64,000 bases of DNA from Myxococcales bacterium (GTDB lineage: Bacteria > Myxococcota_A > Polyangia > Fen-1088). Below, piece by piece: positions 24,275-33,815 of the stretch (position 1 is its first letter; each line of letters begins with the position of its first letter). The stretch lies in contig PLNW01000063.1 in NCBI GenBank assembly GCA_003142855.1, positions 119,339-183,338 on the forward strand, given 5' to 3'. The translations under genes were made by a program, and so were the position numbers. The notes below the pieces were generated by a model that had not been told where the DNA came from, ran no database searches, and saw only the letters and a program-made list of their open reading frames with translations.

Positions 24275-26947
24275 ATGGATAACATCGAAGGCCCCACGCC
24301 TCCTCCGGTAACCCCGCCTGCGCCCCCGCCACCGCCGGCCAACATTGGACTGCGCATCCCGGTCGCCATCGAGGAGGAGATGAAGTCATCGTTCATGGAC
24401 TACGCCATGAGCGTGATCGTGGCGCGTGCTCTGCCCGACGCGCGCGACGGACTCAAGCCAGTGCACCGACGCATCCTCTACACGCAGCACTTGATGAACA
24501 ACCTGTGGAATCGGCCGTACATCAAGTGCGCGCGCGTGGTCGGCGATGTCCTGGGCAAGTTCCATCCCCACGGCGATACCGCTTGCTACGACGCCCTGGT
24601 TCGGCTCGCGCAAGATTTTTCCATGCGCTACCCGCTCATCGACGGACAGGGGAACTTCGGCTCGGTCGACGGCGATCCGGCGGCCGCCTACCGCTACACC
24701 GAGTGCCGCATGGAAAAGATCGGCCAGGAACTGCTGGCCGACATCGACAAGCAGACGGTCGAATTCCAGCCCAACTACGACGACAAGGAAACCGAGCCCA
24801 CGGTTCTGCCTACGCGGCTGCCCAATCTGCTGATCAACGGCGCCTCGGGCATCGCGGTGGGAATGGCCACCAACATTCCTCCCCACAACTTGCGCGAGAT
24901 CGTCGACGCGACCATCGCGGTCATCCGCAACCCAGACATCGAAGTCGACGATCTTCTCGAGATCGTCCCGGGGCCCGACTTTCCCACCGCCGGGATCATC
25001 TGCGGTCGCAACGGCATACGCCAGGCCTACGAAACAGGCCGCGGCAGCATCCTGGTGCGGGCGCGAACATCGGTCGAGGAACACCCCAAGTCTGGGCGCA
25101 AGTCCATCGTGGCTACCGAGATCCCCTACCAGGTCAACAAGGCCAAGCTCATCGAGAAGATCGCGGAGTTGGTGCGCGAGAAGAGGATCGACGGCATCTC
25201 CGACGTGCGCGACGAATCGGACCGCGAGGGCATGCGGGTCGTGGTGGATCTAAAGAAGGACGCCGTGCCCGAAGTGGTGATGAACAACCTGTGGAAGATG
25301 ACGCCTCTGCAGGAATCTTTTGGCATCAACTGCCTGGCCATCGTCGACGGACGGCCGCAGACCCTGTCGCTCAAGCAGGCGCTGCAACAATTCATCCAGC
25401 ACCGGCGCGACGTGGTCACCCGGCGCACCCAGTTCGACCTGCAACAGGCCCAGGCGCGCATGCACATCCTCGAGGGCCTGAAGATTGCGGTCGACCACAT
25501 CGACGCGGTCATCGACCTCATCCGCTCGTCGAAGGACACCGAGTCGGCCAAGGCCGGCCTGATGGAGAACTTCGACCTGTCCGCCCTTCAGGCGCAGGAA
25601 ATCCTCAACATGCGCTTGTCCAAGCTGACTGGACTGGAGCGCGACAAGCTGCTGGCCGAGATCAAGGAAACCGCCGAGCTCATCGCGCGCCTGGAAGCCA
25701 TCCTGGCCAGCGACACCGTGCTGGTCGGGGTCGTGGTGTCGGAGCTAGAAGAAGTGAAGACGCTCTTTGGCGACGACCGGCGCACCGAGATCCTGGACAT
25801 CGATGTCGACATCGACATCGAGGACATGATCGCGCACGAGGATATGGTGGTAACGGTCACCCACGGCGGCTATGTCAAGCGCAATCCCCAGGGCCAGTAC
25901 CGGGCGCAGCGACGCGGCGGGCGCGGCATCACCGGCGCCAACACCCACGAGGAGGACTTCGTGTCCCAGCTCTTCGTGGCGTCGACCCATGACACCCTGT
26001 TGATGTTCACCAGCAAAGGCCGGGTCTACGCCCGCAGGATTTGGGAGATCCCGCAAGCGGGTCGAACCGCCAAGGGCAAAGCCTTCGTGAATCTGATCCC
26101 TCTGCAAGAGGGCGAACGGGTGGTGGCCTTGCAGCCGGTGCGCGAGTTCTCCGAGGGCGCTTTCGTGGTCATGTCCACCATGCGCGGCCTGATCAAGAAG
26201 ACCTCGTTGCAGGCGTTTGCCAACATCCGTTCGTCGGGAATCATCGCGCTCACCATCCAGGACGACGACGCCCTGGTCGGACTGCGCATCACCGAGGGAT
26301 CGTCCGATCTGCTGCTGGGCACGCGCAACGGCTGGGCCATCCGTTTCCGCGAGGCCAACGTCCGACCCATGGGCCGGATGGCGCGTGGCGTGCGCGGCAT
26401 TCGCTTGCGCGATCAAGATGACTTCGTCGTCGGTATGGCGGCCTTGCCACCGGATCGGCCGGCCACGCTGCTCACGGTATGCGAGCACGGCTTTGGCAAG
26501 CGCACCACCACATCGGACTACCCGACCAAGAATCGCGGTGGCAAGGGCGTCATCACCATCAAGACCACGGAGCGCAACGGCAAAGTCATCGGCCTGCGCC
26601 TGGTCACCGACGAGGACGATCTGATGTTGATCACCAGCGCGGGAAAACTGATCCGCATGCCGGTGGATGGCATTCCCACCATCGGTCGCAACACCCAGGG
26701 GGTGCGCCTGATTCGCCTGGAAGAAGCTGAAACCGTGGTGGCCATGGAACGTCTGGCCGAGATGGAAGAAGGCGAGCGCGAGGTTTCGCCCGAGGTGGCC
26801 GCGGCTCGTGCCGAGGAGCAAACCCTGGCGGAAGAGGATCTGGGCGAAGAAGCGGCCGGCGACGATGACGCCGAGGATGAGGATGTCGAGGACGAGGATG
26901 CAGGCGAGAACGGTGATGACGGCGACAACGAACCCAAGGTCAACTGA
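24275..26947 (+). CDS. gyrA: DNA gyrase subunit A
   Basis: 890 residues from the ATG at 24275. The breakage-reunion domain has the catalytic R140-Y141 (AAAYRYTE) and the quinolone region [10 protein letters not shown], with Thr102 and Asp106 at the positions of E. coli Ser83 and Asp87. The C-terminal pinwheel contains the GyrA box QRRGGRG (545-551), which separates it from ParC. Two features are unusual: a Pro-rich N-terminal tail of about 25 residues ([15 protein letters not shown]) and an acidic C-terminal tail of about 50 residues. GyrA with GyrB introduces negative supercoils; gyrB is not in the window. Residues 1-25 lack conservation, so a later start is possible but no better codon was found. 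Confidence 0.95.
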   Translation: MDNIEGPTPPPVTPPAPPPPPANIGLRIPVAIEEEMKSSFMDYAMSVIVARALPDARDGLKPVHRRILYTQHLMNNLWNRPYIKCARVVGDVLGKFHPHGDTACYDALVRLAQDFSMRYPLIDGQGNFGSVDGDPAAAYRYTECRMEKIGQELLADIDKQTVEFQPNYDDKETEPTVLPTRLPNLLINGASGIAVGMATNIPPHNLREIVDATIAVIRNPDIEVDDLLEIVPGPDFPTAGIICGRNGIRQAYETGRGSILVRARTSVEEHPKSGRKSIVATEIPYQVNKAKLIEKIAELVREKRIDGISDVRDESDREGMRVVVDLKKDAVPEVVMNNLWKMTPLQESFGINCLAIVDGRPQTLSLKQALQQFIQHRRDVVTRRTQFDLQQAQARMHILEGLKIAVDHIDAVIDLIRSSKDTESAKAGLMENFDLSALQAQEILNMRLSKLTGLERDKLLAEIKETAELIARLEAILASDTVLVGVVVSELEEVKTLFGDDRRTEILDIDVDIDIEDMIAHEDMVVTVTHGGYVKRNPQGQYRAQRRGGRGITGANTHEEDFVSQLFVASTHDTLLMFTSKGRVYARRIWEIPQAGRTAKGKAFVNLIPLQEGERVVALQPVREFSEGAFVVMSTMRGLIKKTSLQAFANIRSSGIIALTIQDDDALVGLRITEGSSDLLLGTRNGWAIRFREANVRPMGRMARGVRGIRLRDQDDFVVGMAALPPDRPATLLTVCEHGFGKRTTTSDYPTKNRGGKGVITIKTTERNGKVIGLRLVTDEDDLMLITSAGKLIRMPVDGIPTIGRNTQGVRLIRLEEAETVVAMERLAEMEEGEREVSPEVAAARAEEQTLAEEDLGEEAAGDDDAEDEDVEDEDAGENGDDGDNEPKVN

Positions 26948-26998
26948 GGTCGAAAACAATCGCGACGGCGAGGGCCGGGTTACAAACGAGATTCCGCC

Positions 26999-27281
26999 GA
27001 GGACACAGAGATGAGAGGAGAGCACACAGAGGCGGAGTGCCCCGAACGGCAATCCGGGCGACAAGATAGTTTCTCTGTACTACTAGGGTGCCGTTTCTTC
27101 GCGGGCCGCGAAGGTTTCCTCGCAACGCCCGAACATCATTCCGGTTTCTCCGACTCTGCGAACTCCCCTCTCACCTCTGTGTTCTCAGCGGCGGGGCGCT
27201 CGCGAGATGCATCACCTCACGCCCTTTGGTTGCGGCCGTCAGGCTGCGATGTGACCTCCCCTCTCACCCCTGTGTTCTCAG
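26999..27281. repeat. CACAGAG-type repeat copies before hemL
   Basis: A 22-24 bp motif occurs three times: GAGGACACAGAGATGAGAGG at 26999-27018 in one orientation, and CCCCTCTCACCTCTGTGTTC (27165) and CCCCTCTCACCCCTGTGTTC (27258) in the other, the last two 93 bp apart. The region between gyrA and hemL (347 bp) otherwise shows no gene. The last copy ends 14 bp before the hemL ATG. Confidence 0.6.
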
Positions 27282-27294
27282 TGGGGTGCAGCCC

Positions 27295-28575
27295 ATGAGA
27301 AAGACCGTGGTTTCCGACGCGCTTTTCGAACGTGCAAGAAGACTCTTCCCGGGCGGCGTGAACTCACCCGTCCGCGCCTTCAAGGCGGTGGGCGGGACGC
27401 CTGTCTTCCTTGCGCGCGGCCAGGGCGCCCGGGTGTGGGACGCCGATGGGAACAGCTACCTGGATTTCTTGGGCTCATGGGGCCCGCTTGTCCTGGGCCA
27501 TGCCGATCCTGACGTGGTGGCGGCCATCGAGACCACGGCTCGTCGTGGGACATCCTTCGGCGCTTCGACCGAGCGCGAGGTCTTGCTGGGCGAAGCGATT
27601 CGAGCGGCGATGCCGTCGATGGAGCGGATGCGCTTTGTGTCCTCGGGGACCGAGGCAACCATGTCCGCCCTGCGCGTGGCGCGCGGCTATACCGGTCGCC
27701 ATAGGTTCATCAAGATCGACGGCGGCTATCACGGCCACGCCGACGCCCTGCTGGCCGCCGCCGGGTCAGGTGTGGCCACGCTGGGCCTGCCTGGCTCCGC
27801 GGGCGTCACTCCTGGCGCCGTTCAGGACACCATCATCGTCCCTTTCAACGATGAGGAGGCCATGGAAGCCGCCTTCGCGGCCAACCAGATCGCGGCGGTC
27901 ATCATCGAACCAATCCCAGCGAACATGGGTCTGGTGCCCCCCGGGCCTGGCTACCTGCGGTCCGTGCGCCAGAAGTGTGATGCGTATAATGCGCTATTGA
28001 TCTTCGACGAGGTTATTTCGGGCTTTCGGGTCGGCCGCGGCGGTGCCCAGACGCTTTTCGGGGTGCGCCCGGACCTGACCTGCCTGGGCAAGATTGTGGG
28101 CGGCGGCCTGCCTCTCGGGGTTTTCGGCGGACGAAGCGTGATCATGTCGGAGGTCGCGCCTGACGGTCCGGTCTACCAGGCCGGCACGCTTTCCGGAAAT
28201 CCGCTCGCCATGGCCGCTGGGCTGGCTGTCCTGCGCAAGTTGGACCAGGCTGCCTACGATCGGCTCGACGCTCTTGGCCGGCGCCTCGAGACCGGCATCA
28301 AAGGCGCACTGGCCGCCTCCGGCGTGGCCGCGCAGTTCCAACGGGTGGGGTCCGCCTTCACCTTGTTCTTCTGTGCTGAGCCGGTGACGGACTTTGCTTC
28401 GGCCAAGCGCGCCGATACCGGGCGCTACGCCCGCTTCTTCCATGAGATGCTCGACCGTGGCATCTACCTGCCGCCTGCCCAGCTTGAGGCCGGGTTCATC
28501 TCACTGGCGCACCAGGAGGACGACATCGACGCATTTGTCGCGGCCAGCCGAGAAGCCCTGGCCACGATTCATTAG
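27295..28575 (+). CDS. hemL: Glutamate-1-semialdehyde 2,1-aminomutase
   Basis: 426 residues from the ATG at 27295 (MRKTVVSDALFERARRLFPGGVNSPVRAF), the canonical HemL start; the longer frame upstream reads through repeats. PLP-enzyme landmarks: SSGTEATMSALRVARG, GGYHGHADALL, IFDEVISGFRVG with the PLP-pairing Asp, and GKIVGGGLPLGVFGG with the Schiff-base Lys. It makes 5-aminolevulinate for heme, which fits the multiheme cytochrome at 6.6 kb. No other heme gene is adjacent. It is followed 66 bp later by the small Lys-rich protein. Confidence 0.95.
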   Translation: MRKTVVSDALFERARRLFPGGVNSPVRAFKAVGGTPVFLARGQGARVWDADGNSYLDFLGSWGPLVLGHADPDVVAAIETTARRGTSFGASTEREVLLGEAIRAAMPSMERMRFVSSGTEATMSALRVARGYTGRHRFIKIDGGYHGHADALLAAAGSGVATLGLPGSAGVTPGAVQDTIIVPFNDEEAMEAAFAANQIAAVIIEPIPANMGLVPPGPGYLRSVRQKCDAYNALLIFDEVISGFRVGRGGAQTLFGVRPDLTCLGKIVGGGLPLGVFGGRSVIMSEVAPDGPVYQAGTLSGNPLAMAAGLAVLRKLDQAAYDRLDALGRRLETGIKGALAASGVAAQFQRVGSAFTLFFCAEPVTDFASAKRADTGRYARFFHEMLDRGIYLPPAQLEAGFISLAHQEDDIDAFVAASREALATIH

Positions 28576-28641
28576 GTCCCCTCTGGCGGTCAGTGCCTTT
28601 TTGCGGTAAGAGACGCCTCCCTCTGGGAGACAGATCAAGCC

Positions 28642-29010
28642 ATGCCACAGAAAAGTCCGCTTTCGCTCGTCAACGAAACCTTTGGCGCCAAAGACAAGCT
28701 GGTCGACAAGCTGGTCGCCATGCTCGATCGGGGCGAAGAACCCAAAGCCGAACTGCGCAAGCGTCTGCTGACCGCAGCCAACCGGAGACTGCTCAACCTC
28801 CACCGCGTCGCCACGACGGCGAAAGAGAAGTTCGGCTCGCGCGACAAGCTGGTGGCCCAGGCCGCGGCGCTGCTGGGGCACAGCAAGGACAAGGACTTCG
28901 TGTCCCGGCTCGACAACCAGTCGGATGCGCGCTTGCTTGACGTGGTCACCATCGCCGAACGCAAGGCCAAGAAGGCTTCTGCCAAGCCGAAGACCAAGTC
29001 CGCGACGTAG
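28642..29010 (+). CDS. Small Lys-rich protein with an internal duplication
   Basis: 122 residues. Two halves align to each other: FGAKDKLVDKLVAML...NRRLLNLHRVA (from residue 14) and FGSRDKLVAQAAALL...DARLLDVVTIA (from residue 64), each about 50 residues and all helical. The C-terminus is a Lys/Ala-rich tail (KKASAKPKTKS), which suggests nucleic-acid binding. I do not recognise a named family. GGGAG lies 12 nt before the ATG. Its stop TAG abuts the stop of the convergent beta-propeller gene with no gap. Confidence 0.65.
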   Translation: MPQKSPLSLVNETFGAKDKLVDKLVAMLDRGEEPKAELRKRLLTAANRRLLNLHRVATTAKEKFGSRDKLVAQAAALLGHSKDKDFVSRLDNQSDARLLDVVTIAERKAKKASAKPKTKSAT

Positions 29011-31137
29011 CTACTTGGCGATCTGAACCTGGAGATGGGCCGATCCCAGGTTGTCGGCGGAATCCCAGGCGCGCACGGTGATGATGTGGGGACCAGCCGC
29101 AAGCGACGGCGGCAACCGGATGGAGAAGGCTTCGGTCATCTCGTCCAGAATGCCGTCGTCGGGAGAAACCGGTCGCCAGTCGTTGCCGTCGATGGAAAAC
29201 TCGATCTGCGAGATAACCGACGCCGCGTCGTGCACCCGGCCGGTCACCCGTGGCAACTGGGCCTGCAGGTCCACCACCGCAGGCCGGGTGTTGTCGACCA
29301 GGAATGACGGCGAATCGAAAGTGAAATCCAGCGCGTGGTCCTTGGGGGTCACTTTCTCGTCAGAAGCCCACACCCGAATCAAGTAGTGGCCGTCAGGAAC
29401 CGAGTCCGTGTTCCAATCATATTCGGGTTTGCTGAGCGGATCAGGCCCGCCCAGAGGCCGCCACACCGGCTGACGTTCCTGCCGAAACCAGAGTCGATAG
29501 ATGAGTTCGTCGTTGTCGGGATTCTCGACCTTCCAGCGCAGCTTGAGCACCGACGAATGTGAGCGTGTGCCAGCGGCAGGGATGGCCAGGCTGCCCGCCG
29601 CTCCGCCCGCGCCCGATGCGACGGGCGCGCTGGCAGCGTCCGCAAGATAGACCTCGGTGACACGAGCGCGCTGGTTGTGCGGCACATAGTAGGCGAGCAC
29701 CTCGCGCAGCGCAGACGACGGAGCGGGCAGCCCGACTCGATATTGAAGATAGCGCGCTTGCGTCCCGGCCGCCTTGCCCTGCCCTTCCTGGTCGTGGTGG
29801 CTGACCGATTCCAATCTGGTCCACTCGCTCCAGCTCTTGTCGGGCTTGGCCGTGTTGCCCGCGCGGGTCTCGAAAACCAAGTCGGCCGATCCGGTCCAAC
29901 GCAGAAAACCCCATCGCGCAGGGCCGTCGGCGTCAAGCACCTTGGAGAGATACGAAGCTTCGCTGGCGGCCGTGGGGCGCACGCGAAAGATGGCACCGAC
30001 ATCGCCGGCGCCCACCAGAAAGCCTTCGGGCGTGGACACCAGCGCCAGGGCCTGCCGCTCGGGTAGGTCGATAGCCAGGGCCGCCGTTCGGTCAGGTGAG
30101 ATGCGATAGATCTTTCCCTGAGTTCCCGAGGCGGCGTAGAGCTGGCTGCCCCGGCCGACCAACAGAGCCGTGAAATAGCCATCGGCAAGGGCGAGTACCT
30201 GCTCGATGCGGCCGTCATCGTCCAGGCGATAGACCGCCGCATGTGCCTTGACTTGGTCGGCTCGCGGCTGAGCCCCGGAAGCCGGAGCCGGAGCCGGCCC
30301 CGGCGAAACTTTGGTGCCCTTGCCCGGCTGCGCGCCCGGGACGGGCGCAGCCTGAGCGTCGCTGGGGCGCTCGAAGGCGTTGACCGCGAGGTAGGTCGCG
30401 TCTGCGACCCGCGCGATGGCGCGGATCTCGTTGGCTTCGAAGTCGTGCAAGGCCTCAGCGCGGCCGTCGGGGTGGACGCGATAGAGAATGGCCCGGTCGG
30501 CGGTGCCCGCCAAAAGGACACCTTTGTCCCCCCAGGCCAGGGTCATCACATGCTTGTCGCCCGAGTCCCACAAGAGCCGTTCCTTGCCCTTACCGTCGAT
30601 GACGAAGACCTGCCCCGGAATTCCGGTAGCGGCATAGGTTTTGGCGCTCTTGGCGTCGGAAAGCAGCGCCCAGACATGTTCCGCCGGCAATTTGGCGAAC
30701 GGCCGCGAAGAGCCGGTCTTGCCGTCGACAGCAAAAATGCGACCGCCAGGGGTAGAGCCAGCCAGCAGGGTTGCGTCGGATCGGGCGGTGAGCGCCGTGA
30801 CCCAGGGTGCGTCGATTTCTGCCAGCTTCTTCGCCTCGCCGGCCCCGGGATCGACTGGCACGGCGTAGATGCGCCCCTGGTCGCCGGTGCCAAAGTAGGC
30901 CGTGCGGCCGTCAGGGGACAGCGCCACGCACCAGGCGAAGGCGGCGTCGAGCGCCAGGCGCGTCGCCTTCATGCCCGGAATCACTTCGCCGTTGGGCAAC
31001 ACCATGCTGGAAGTGGCCTCGCCCTCTTCAAAATCCTTGGCCGTCGCTTGGCGAAAGAAGCGCGTGGTGGTGGCCCAGCCGACGGTGGCGACCAGCAACC
31101 CGGCGGCAGCGACCATGCAGGAGAAGCGCGGTTTCAT
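29011..31137 (-). CDS. Secreted beta-propeller protein with C-terminal Ig-like domains
   Basis: 708 residues. A signal peptide (residues 1-23) is followed by beta-propeller-like blades through about residue 400, with recurring phrases such as SPDGRTAYFGTGDQGRIYAV, SDATLLAGSTPGGRIFAVDG and GSQLYAASGTQGKIYRISPD. A Pro/Ala insert lies near 270-295. The C-terminal 250 residues look like discoidin/Ig-type beta domains that close with IITVRAWDSADNLGSAHLQV. It is probably periplasmic or surface located, with no catalytic motif. It is convergent with the preceding gene and divergent from prmC, across a repeat-bearing gap. Confidence 0.75.
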   Translation of the reverse strand: MKPRFSCMVAAAGLLVATVGWATTTRFFRQATAKDFEEGEATSSMVLPNGEVIPGMKATRLALDAAFAWCVALSPDGRTAYFGTGDQGRIYAVPVDPGAGEAKKLAEIDAPWVTALTARSDATLLAGSTPGGRIFAVDGKTGSSRPFAKLPAEHVWALLSDAKSAKTYAATGIPGQVFVIDGKGKERLLWDSGDKHVMTLAWGDKGVLLAGTADRAILYRVHPDGRAEALHDFEANEIRAIARVADATYLAVNAFERPSDAQAAPVPGAQPGKGTKVSPGPAPAPASGAQPRADQVKAHAAVYRLDDDGRIEQVLALADGYFTALLVGRGSQLYAASGTQGKIYRISPDRTAALAIDLPERQALALVSTPEGFLVGAGDVGAIFRVRPTAASEASYLSKVLDADGPARWGFLRWTGSADLVFETRAGNTAKPDKSWSEWTRLESVSHHDQEGQGKAAGTQARYLQYRVGLPAPSSALREVLAYYVPHNQRARVTEVYLADAASAPVASGAGGAAGSLAIPAAGTRSHSSVLKLRWKVENPDNDELIYRLWFRQERQPVWRPLGGPDPLSKPEYDWNTDSVPDGHYLIRVWASDEKVTPKDHALDFTFDSPSFLVDNTRPAVVDLQAQLPRVTGRVHDAASVISQIEFSIDGNDWRPVSPDDGILDEMTEAFSIRLPPSLAAGPHIITVRAWDSADNLGSAHLQVQIAK

Positions 31138-31203
31138 CGAGTGACATAGTATTACCGCCTTGGGGATGTTCGTGGTCTGTCAAAGCGCAATTCTGCGCAA
31201 CTT

Positions 31204-31277
31204 GGGAACCCTGGGAGGGTTCCCAAACCCTCCCGCGAATGGTGCGCCGTCGGCTAAGCCGGCGGGCTCCCCACGCG
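31204..31277. repeat. Second copy of the dispersed palindromic repeat
   Basis: 31204-31224 is a perfect palindrome (GGGAACCCT-GGG-AGGGTTCCC) followed by AAACCCTCCCGCG, matching the start of the block at 3825 with one mismatch. 31259-31277 (CCGGCGGGCTCCCCACGCGA) matches the end of that block. The intervening 586-bp interior is replaced here by about 35 bp, so this is a short or internally deleted family member. Confidence 0.7.
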
Positions 31278-31316
31278 ATTCTCGCCAACGGGCGATCCCT
31301 GCGGCACAATCGGGAT

Positions 31317-32207
31317 GTGTTGCCGACTCCGTCTGCTTCGCCGCCCAAGACTGTCTGGGCTGTGCTCGATGTCCTGCGCTGGACCACGGCCCATTTCGAA
31401 AAGCACGGCGTCGCTTCGGCGCGGCTGGATGCTGAGTTGCTGGCCGCCCACGCGTTCGGGATGTCGCGCATCGAACTCTACGCACACTTCGACCGACCCT
31501 TGGCCGCGGCCGAGCTGGCCAGCTACCGCGAGCTGGTCTCGCGACGCCTGGCGGGCGAGTCGGTGGCGTACCTGCTAGGTCACAAGGAGTTTTGGAGTCT
31601 GGACCTGCTGGTCGACCCGCGCGTGCTGGTTCCCCGGCCCGATAGCGAGACTCTGATTGAGGAGGCGCTCGACCGCCTCGCGGGTCCGGCCGCGGGTCTG
31701 CGCATCGCGGACGTGGGTACCGGATGTGGCGCGCTGGCGCTGGCGCTGGCCAAGGAGCGGCCAGAGGCGCAGGTCTTTGCGACTGACATTTCGCCCGACG
31801 CGCTGGCTGTGGCGCGCACCAATGCCGAGCGCTTGAGTCTGACCGTCACCTTCCTGGAGGGCGATCTCGATCAGCCCCTTGTGCCTCTAGGTCACTTCGA
31901 TCTGATCGTGGCCAACCTCCCCTACGTCCCGAGCGCCCAGATCGACGGACTCGCCGCCGACGTGCGCAGCGAACCACGCCTGGCGCTCGACGGCGGTGCC
32001 GACGGACTTGCGCTGCTGCGCAGGCTGGTGGCAGGGGCGCCCGAACTGTTGCAGCCGGGAGGCTGCTTGGCCCTGGAGGTCGGCGCGGGCCAGGCCGGCG
32101 CCGTCGAGGAACTCCTGGGCGCGACGGGGTTTTCCGGCGTTCGTTGCCGTCGCGATCTGGCCGGAATCGAACGGGTTGTCTCAGGCGTGAAAGGAACTTC
32201 ATCGTGA
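31317..32207 (+). CDS. prmC: Peptide chain release factor N5-glutamine methyltransferase
   Basis: 296 residues from the GTG at 31317. The N-terminal helical domain (RLDAELLAAHAFGMSRIELY) and the AdoMet domain (ADVGTGCGALALALA, FATDISPDALAVA) are typical of PrmC, which methylates the GGQ glutamine of RF1/RF2. The family's NPPY motif reads N200-L-P-Y203 here, an atypical second residue. A CACAAT box lies 6 nt before the start, with no ribosome-binding site, so the message may be leaderless. The stop overlaps the GTG of the next gene (GTGA). prfA is not adjacent. Confidence 0.88.
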   Translation: MLPTPSASPPKTVWAVLDVLRWTTAHFEKHGVASARLDAELLAAHAFGMSRIELYAHFDRPLAAAELASYRELVSRRLAGESVAYLLGHKEFWSLDLLVDPRVLVPRPDSETLIEEALDRLAGPAAGLRIADVGTGCGALALALAKERPEAQVFATDISPDALAVARTNAERLSLTVTFLEGDLDQPLVPLGHFDLIVANLPYVPSAQIDGLAADVRSEPRLALDGGADGLALLRRLVAGAPELLQPGGCLALEVGAGQAGAVEELLGATGFSGVRCRRDLAGIERVVSGVKGTSS

Positions 32208-32665
32208 ACATCCGACTTGCTTTGCTGGGGCTGGTGTGGCTGGCCGGATGCTTCTCGGCCACACAACGACGCGAAGACGATCTCATGCGAGACGCCCGCA
32301 TGTTCAACGACGATCTGCGCTGGGCGCGCTGGGATTCGATGGGGGCGTCCATGCCGGCCGAGGACAAGCGGCTATTCCTGGAACGCGTGGATCTGGTGGG
32401 CAACGATCTAGTGATGTGCGACTACGAAGTGAAGAGCGTCCACTTCGACACTGGCTCGTCGGGGGCGACCGTGACCGTCACCATCGAGTGGTATGCCAAG
32501 AACGACCCCAGCCTACGCAAGGCCACCCTCGAGCAGCACTGGGAGAGCCGCAACGGACGCTGGATGATGACCAAGCAGCGGCGCTCTCATGGTGATCGCT
32601 TTCCGCTGGTGACCGAGCCGGTCGCCAAGCAAGCGGCAAACGCCACGGTCCCCGTCGACCCTTGA
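32204..32665 (+). CDS. Small lipoprotein of unknown function
   Basis: 153 residues from the GTG at 32204, which overlaps the prmC stop, so it is translated by coupling. The signal peptide ends in a clear lipobox, LAGC at residues 13-16. The mature protein has two helices (MRDARMFNDDLRWARWDSM) and a beta-rich C-terminal half including ATVTVTIEWYAKNDPSLRKATLEQHW, which looks like a small NTF2- or SnoaL-type sheet. I do not recognise the family. It is anchored in the outer or inner membrane. Confidence 0.7.
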   Translation: MNIRLALLGLVWLAGCFSATQRREDDLMRDARMFNDDLRWARWDSMGASMPAEDKRLFLERVDLVGNDLVMCDYEVKSVHFDTGSSGATVTVTIEWYAKNDPSLRKATLEQHWESRNGRWMMTKQRRSHGDRFPLVTEPVAKQAANATVPVDP

Positions 32666-32826
32666 CCAACGAGCAGCCTTGGTACGCGGCGATCCAGTCG
32701 TTCCTCCCGCCCATGCCCTGATCGCTCAATGCGTCACGCGCGACCTCGCGACAGCGGCGGCGAGGCGGGCCAGTCTCGTGAACGCGAGAGCTACACTCCT
32801 TCACAAAGCAAGGTCATACTGGGGAC

Positions 32827-33756
32827 ATGACAGGCCGACACATCGGCGCGGTGGCCGGAATACTTCTCGGGGGGATCGGCTGCATGAAGGCGGACCGGCT
32901 GGTTGCCGTCCAGAACGATGTGTTCGAGATGGACGCGGGCGAGGACGCCGCTTGGGGACGGGGTCCCTTTTCTGCGCCGACGGTGGTCACGCTCTTGCCC
33001 AACAACACAACCGACATCCACGGTAGCTCGCTCACCCAAGATGAATTGGAGATCTATTTTTCGTGCGCAGCGCTGGGTGAGGCGAGCTTCCACATCTGGC
33101 ACAGCACACGGAGCTCACTCAATGCCGCCTGGAACACGGCCACGATGGTCAACGAAATCACCGGCATCGGCAGCGACCAGGATCCAGACGTGTCCGGTGA
33201 TGGCCTGACCCTCTACTTTGCGAGTGACCGAGCGGGCGAGGGATACCAGCTCTATGTCTCGCGGCGGGACACGAAGGGGCAGCAGTGGCGTTCCCCTGGG
33301 CTCGTGGAGGTGGAGGGGCTCACCTCTTCCACCCTGGACGTCAGGGGACCCAGCGTAGATCCCAACGAACTTTTCATGACTTTTTGCTCGGCTCCACAGG
33401 GCACAGAGAACTTCAAACTCTACTCCGCGTCCCGTACCGACCCGCTGGTAGCCTGGGAAAATGTCCAGGAGCTTTCGGGCATCAACTCAAACATTGCAGA
33501 CGCGGATCCTGCGCTCTTCCACGATTCGCTTTCCATTATCTGGAGCTCTCGAGCCCCTAACAACAAGTCGTGGGATCTCGTCGAAGTCAGCCGTTCCGAC
33601 CCGTCCACTCTTTTTTCCGATGCGCCAACTCGCTTGGACTCTCTCAATACGAGCGTCTCGGAGCGCTATCCCTGGGTGTCGCAAGACGGAACCCATATCT
33701 TGTTCAGCAGGGAGGCAGAGGGCGGCCCCGGCATCATTTATGAAGCATGGCGGTGA
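32827..33756 (+). CDS. Lipoprotein with PD40/WD40-like beta-propeller
   Basis: 309 residues. The lipobox is LGGIGC19. The mature domain contains the repeated PD40 phrases LTQDELEIYFSC, VSGDGLTLYFASDRAG, VDPNELFMTFCS and VSQDGTHILFSR, spaced about 60 residues apart, as in TolB-like beta-propellers. No enzymatic motif is seen. A CATACT box ends 6 nt before the ATG and no ribosome-binding site is visible, so it may be leaderless. The ECF sigma gene starts 59 bp downstream with its own promoter. Confidence 0.75.
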   Translation: MTGRHIGAVAGILLGGIGCMKADRLVAVQNDVFEMDAGEDAAWGRGPFSAPTVVTLLPNNTTDIHGSSLTQDELEIYFSCAALGEASFHIWHSTRSSLNAAWNTATMVNEITGIGSDQDPDVSGDGLTLYFASDRAGEGYQLYVSRRDTKGQQWRSPGLVEVEGLTSSTLDVRGPSVDPNELFMTFCSAPQGTENFKLYSASRTDPLVAWENVQELSGINSNIADADPALFHDSLSIIWSSRAPNNKSWDLVEVSRSDPSTLFSDAPTRLDSLNTSVSERYPWVSQDGTHILFSREAEGGPGIIYEAWR

Positions 33757-33778
33757 CGTTGAACTGGCCATCGATAGG

Positions 33779-33809
33779 TTGACAACTTCCGACTATTCGG
33801 CGCTACAAT
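33779..33809 (+). promoter_or_regulatory. Promoter giving a leaderless ECF sigma mRNA
   Basis: TTGACA at 33779-33784, a 19-nt spacer, and TACAAT at 33804-33809. Initiation 7 nt after the -10 would fall on the A of the ATG at 33816. No ribosome-binding site precedes that ATG. Confidence 0.5.
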
Positions 33810-33815
33810 TGGGCT

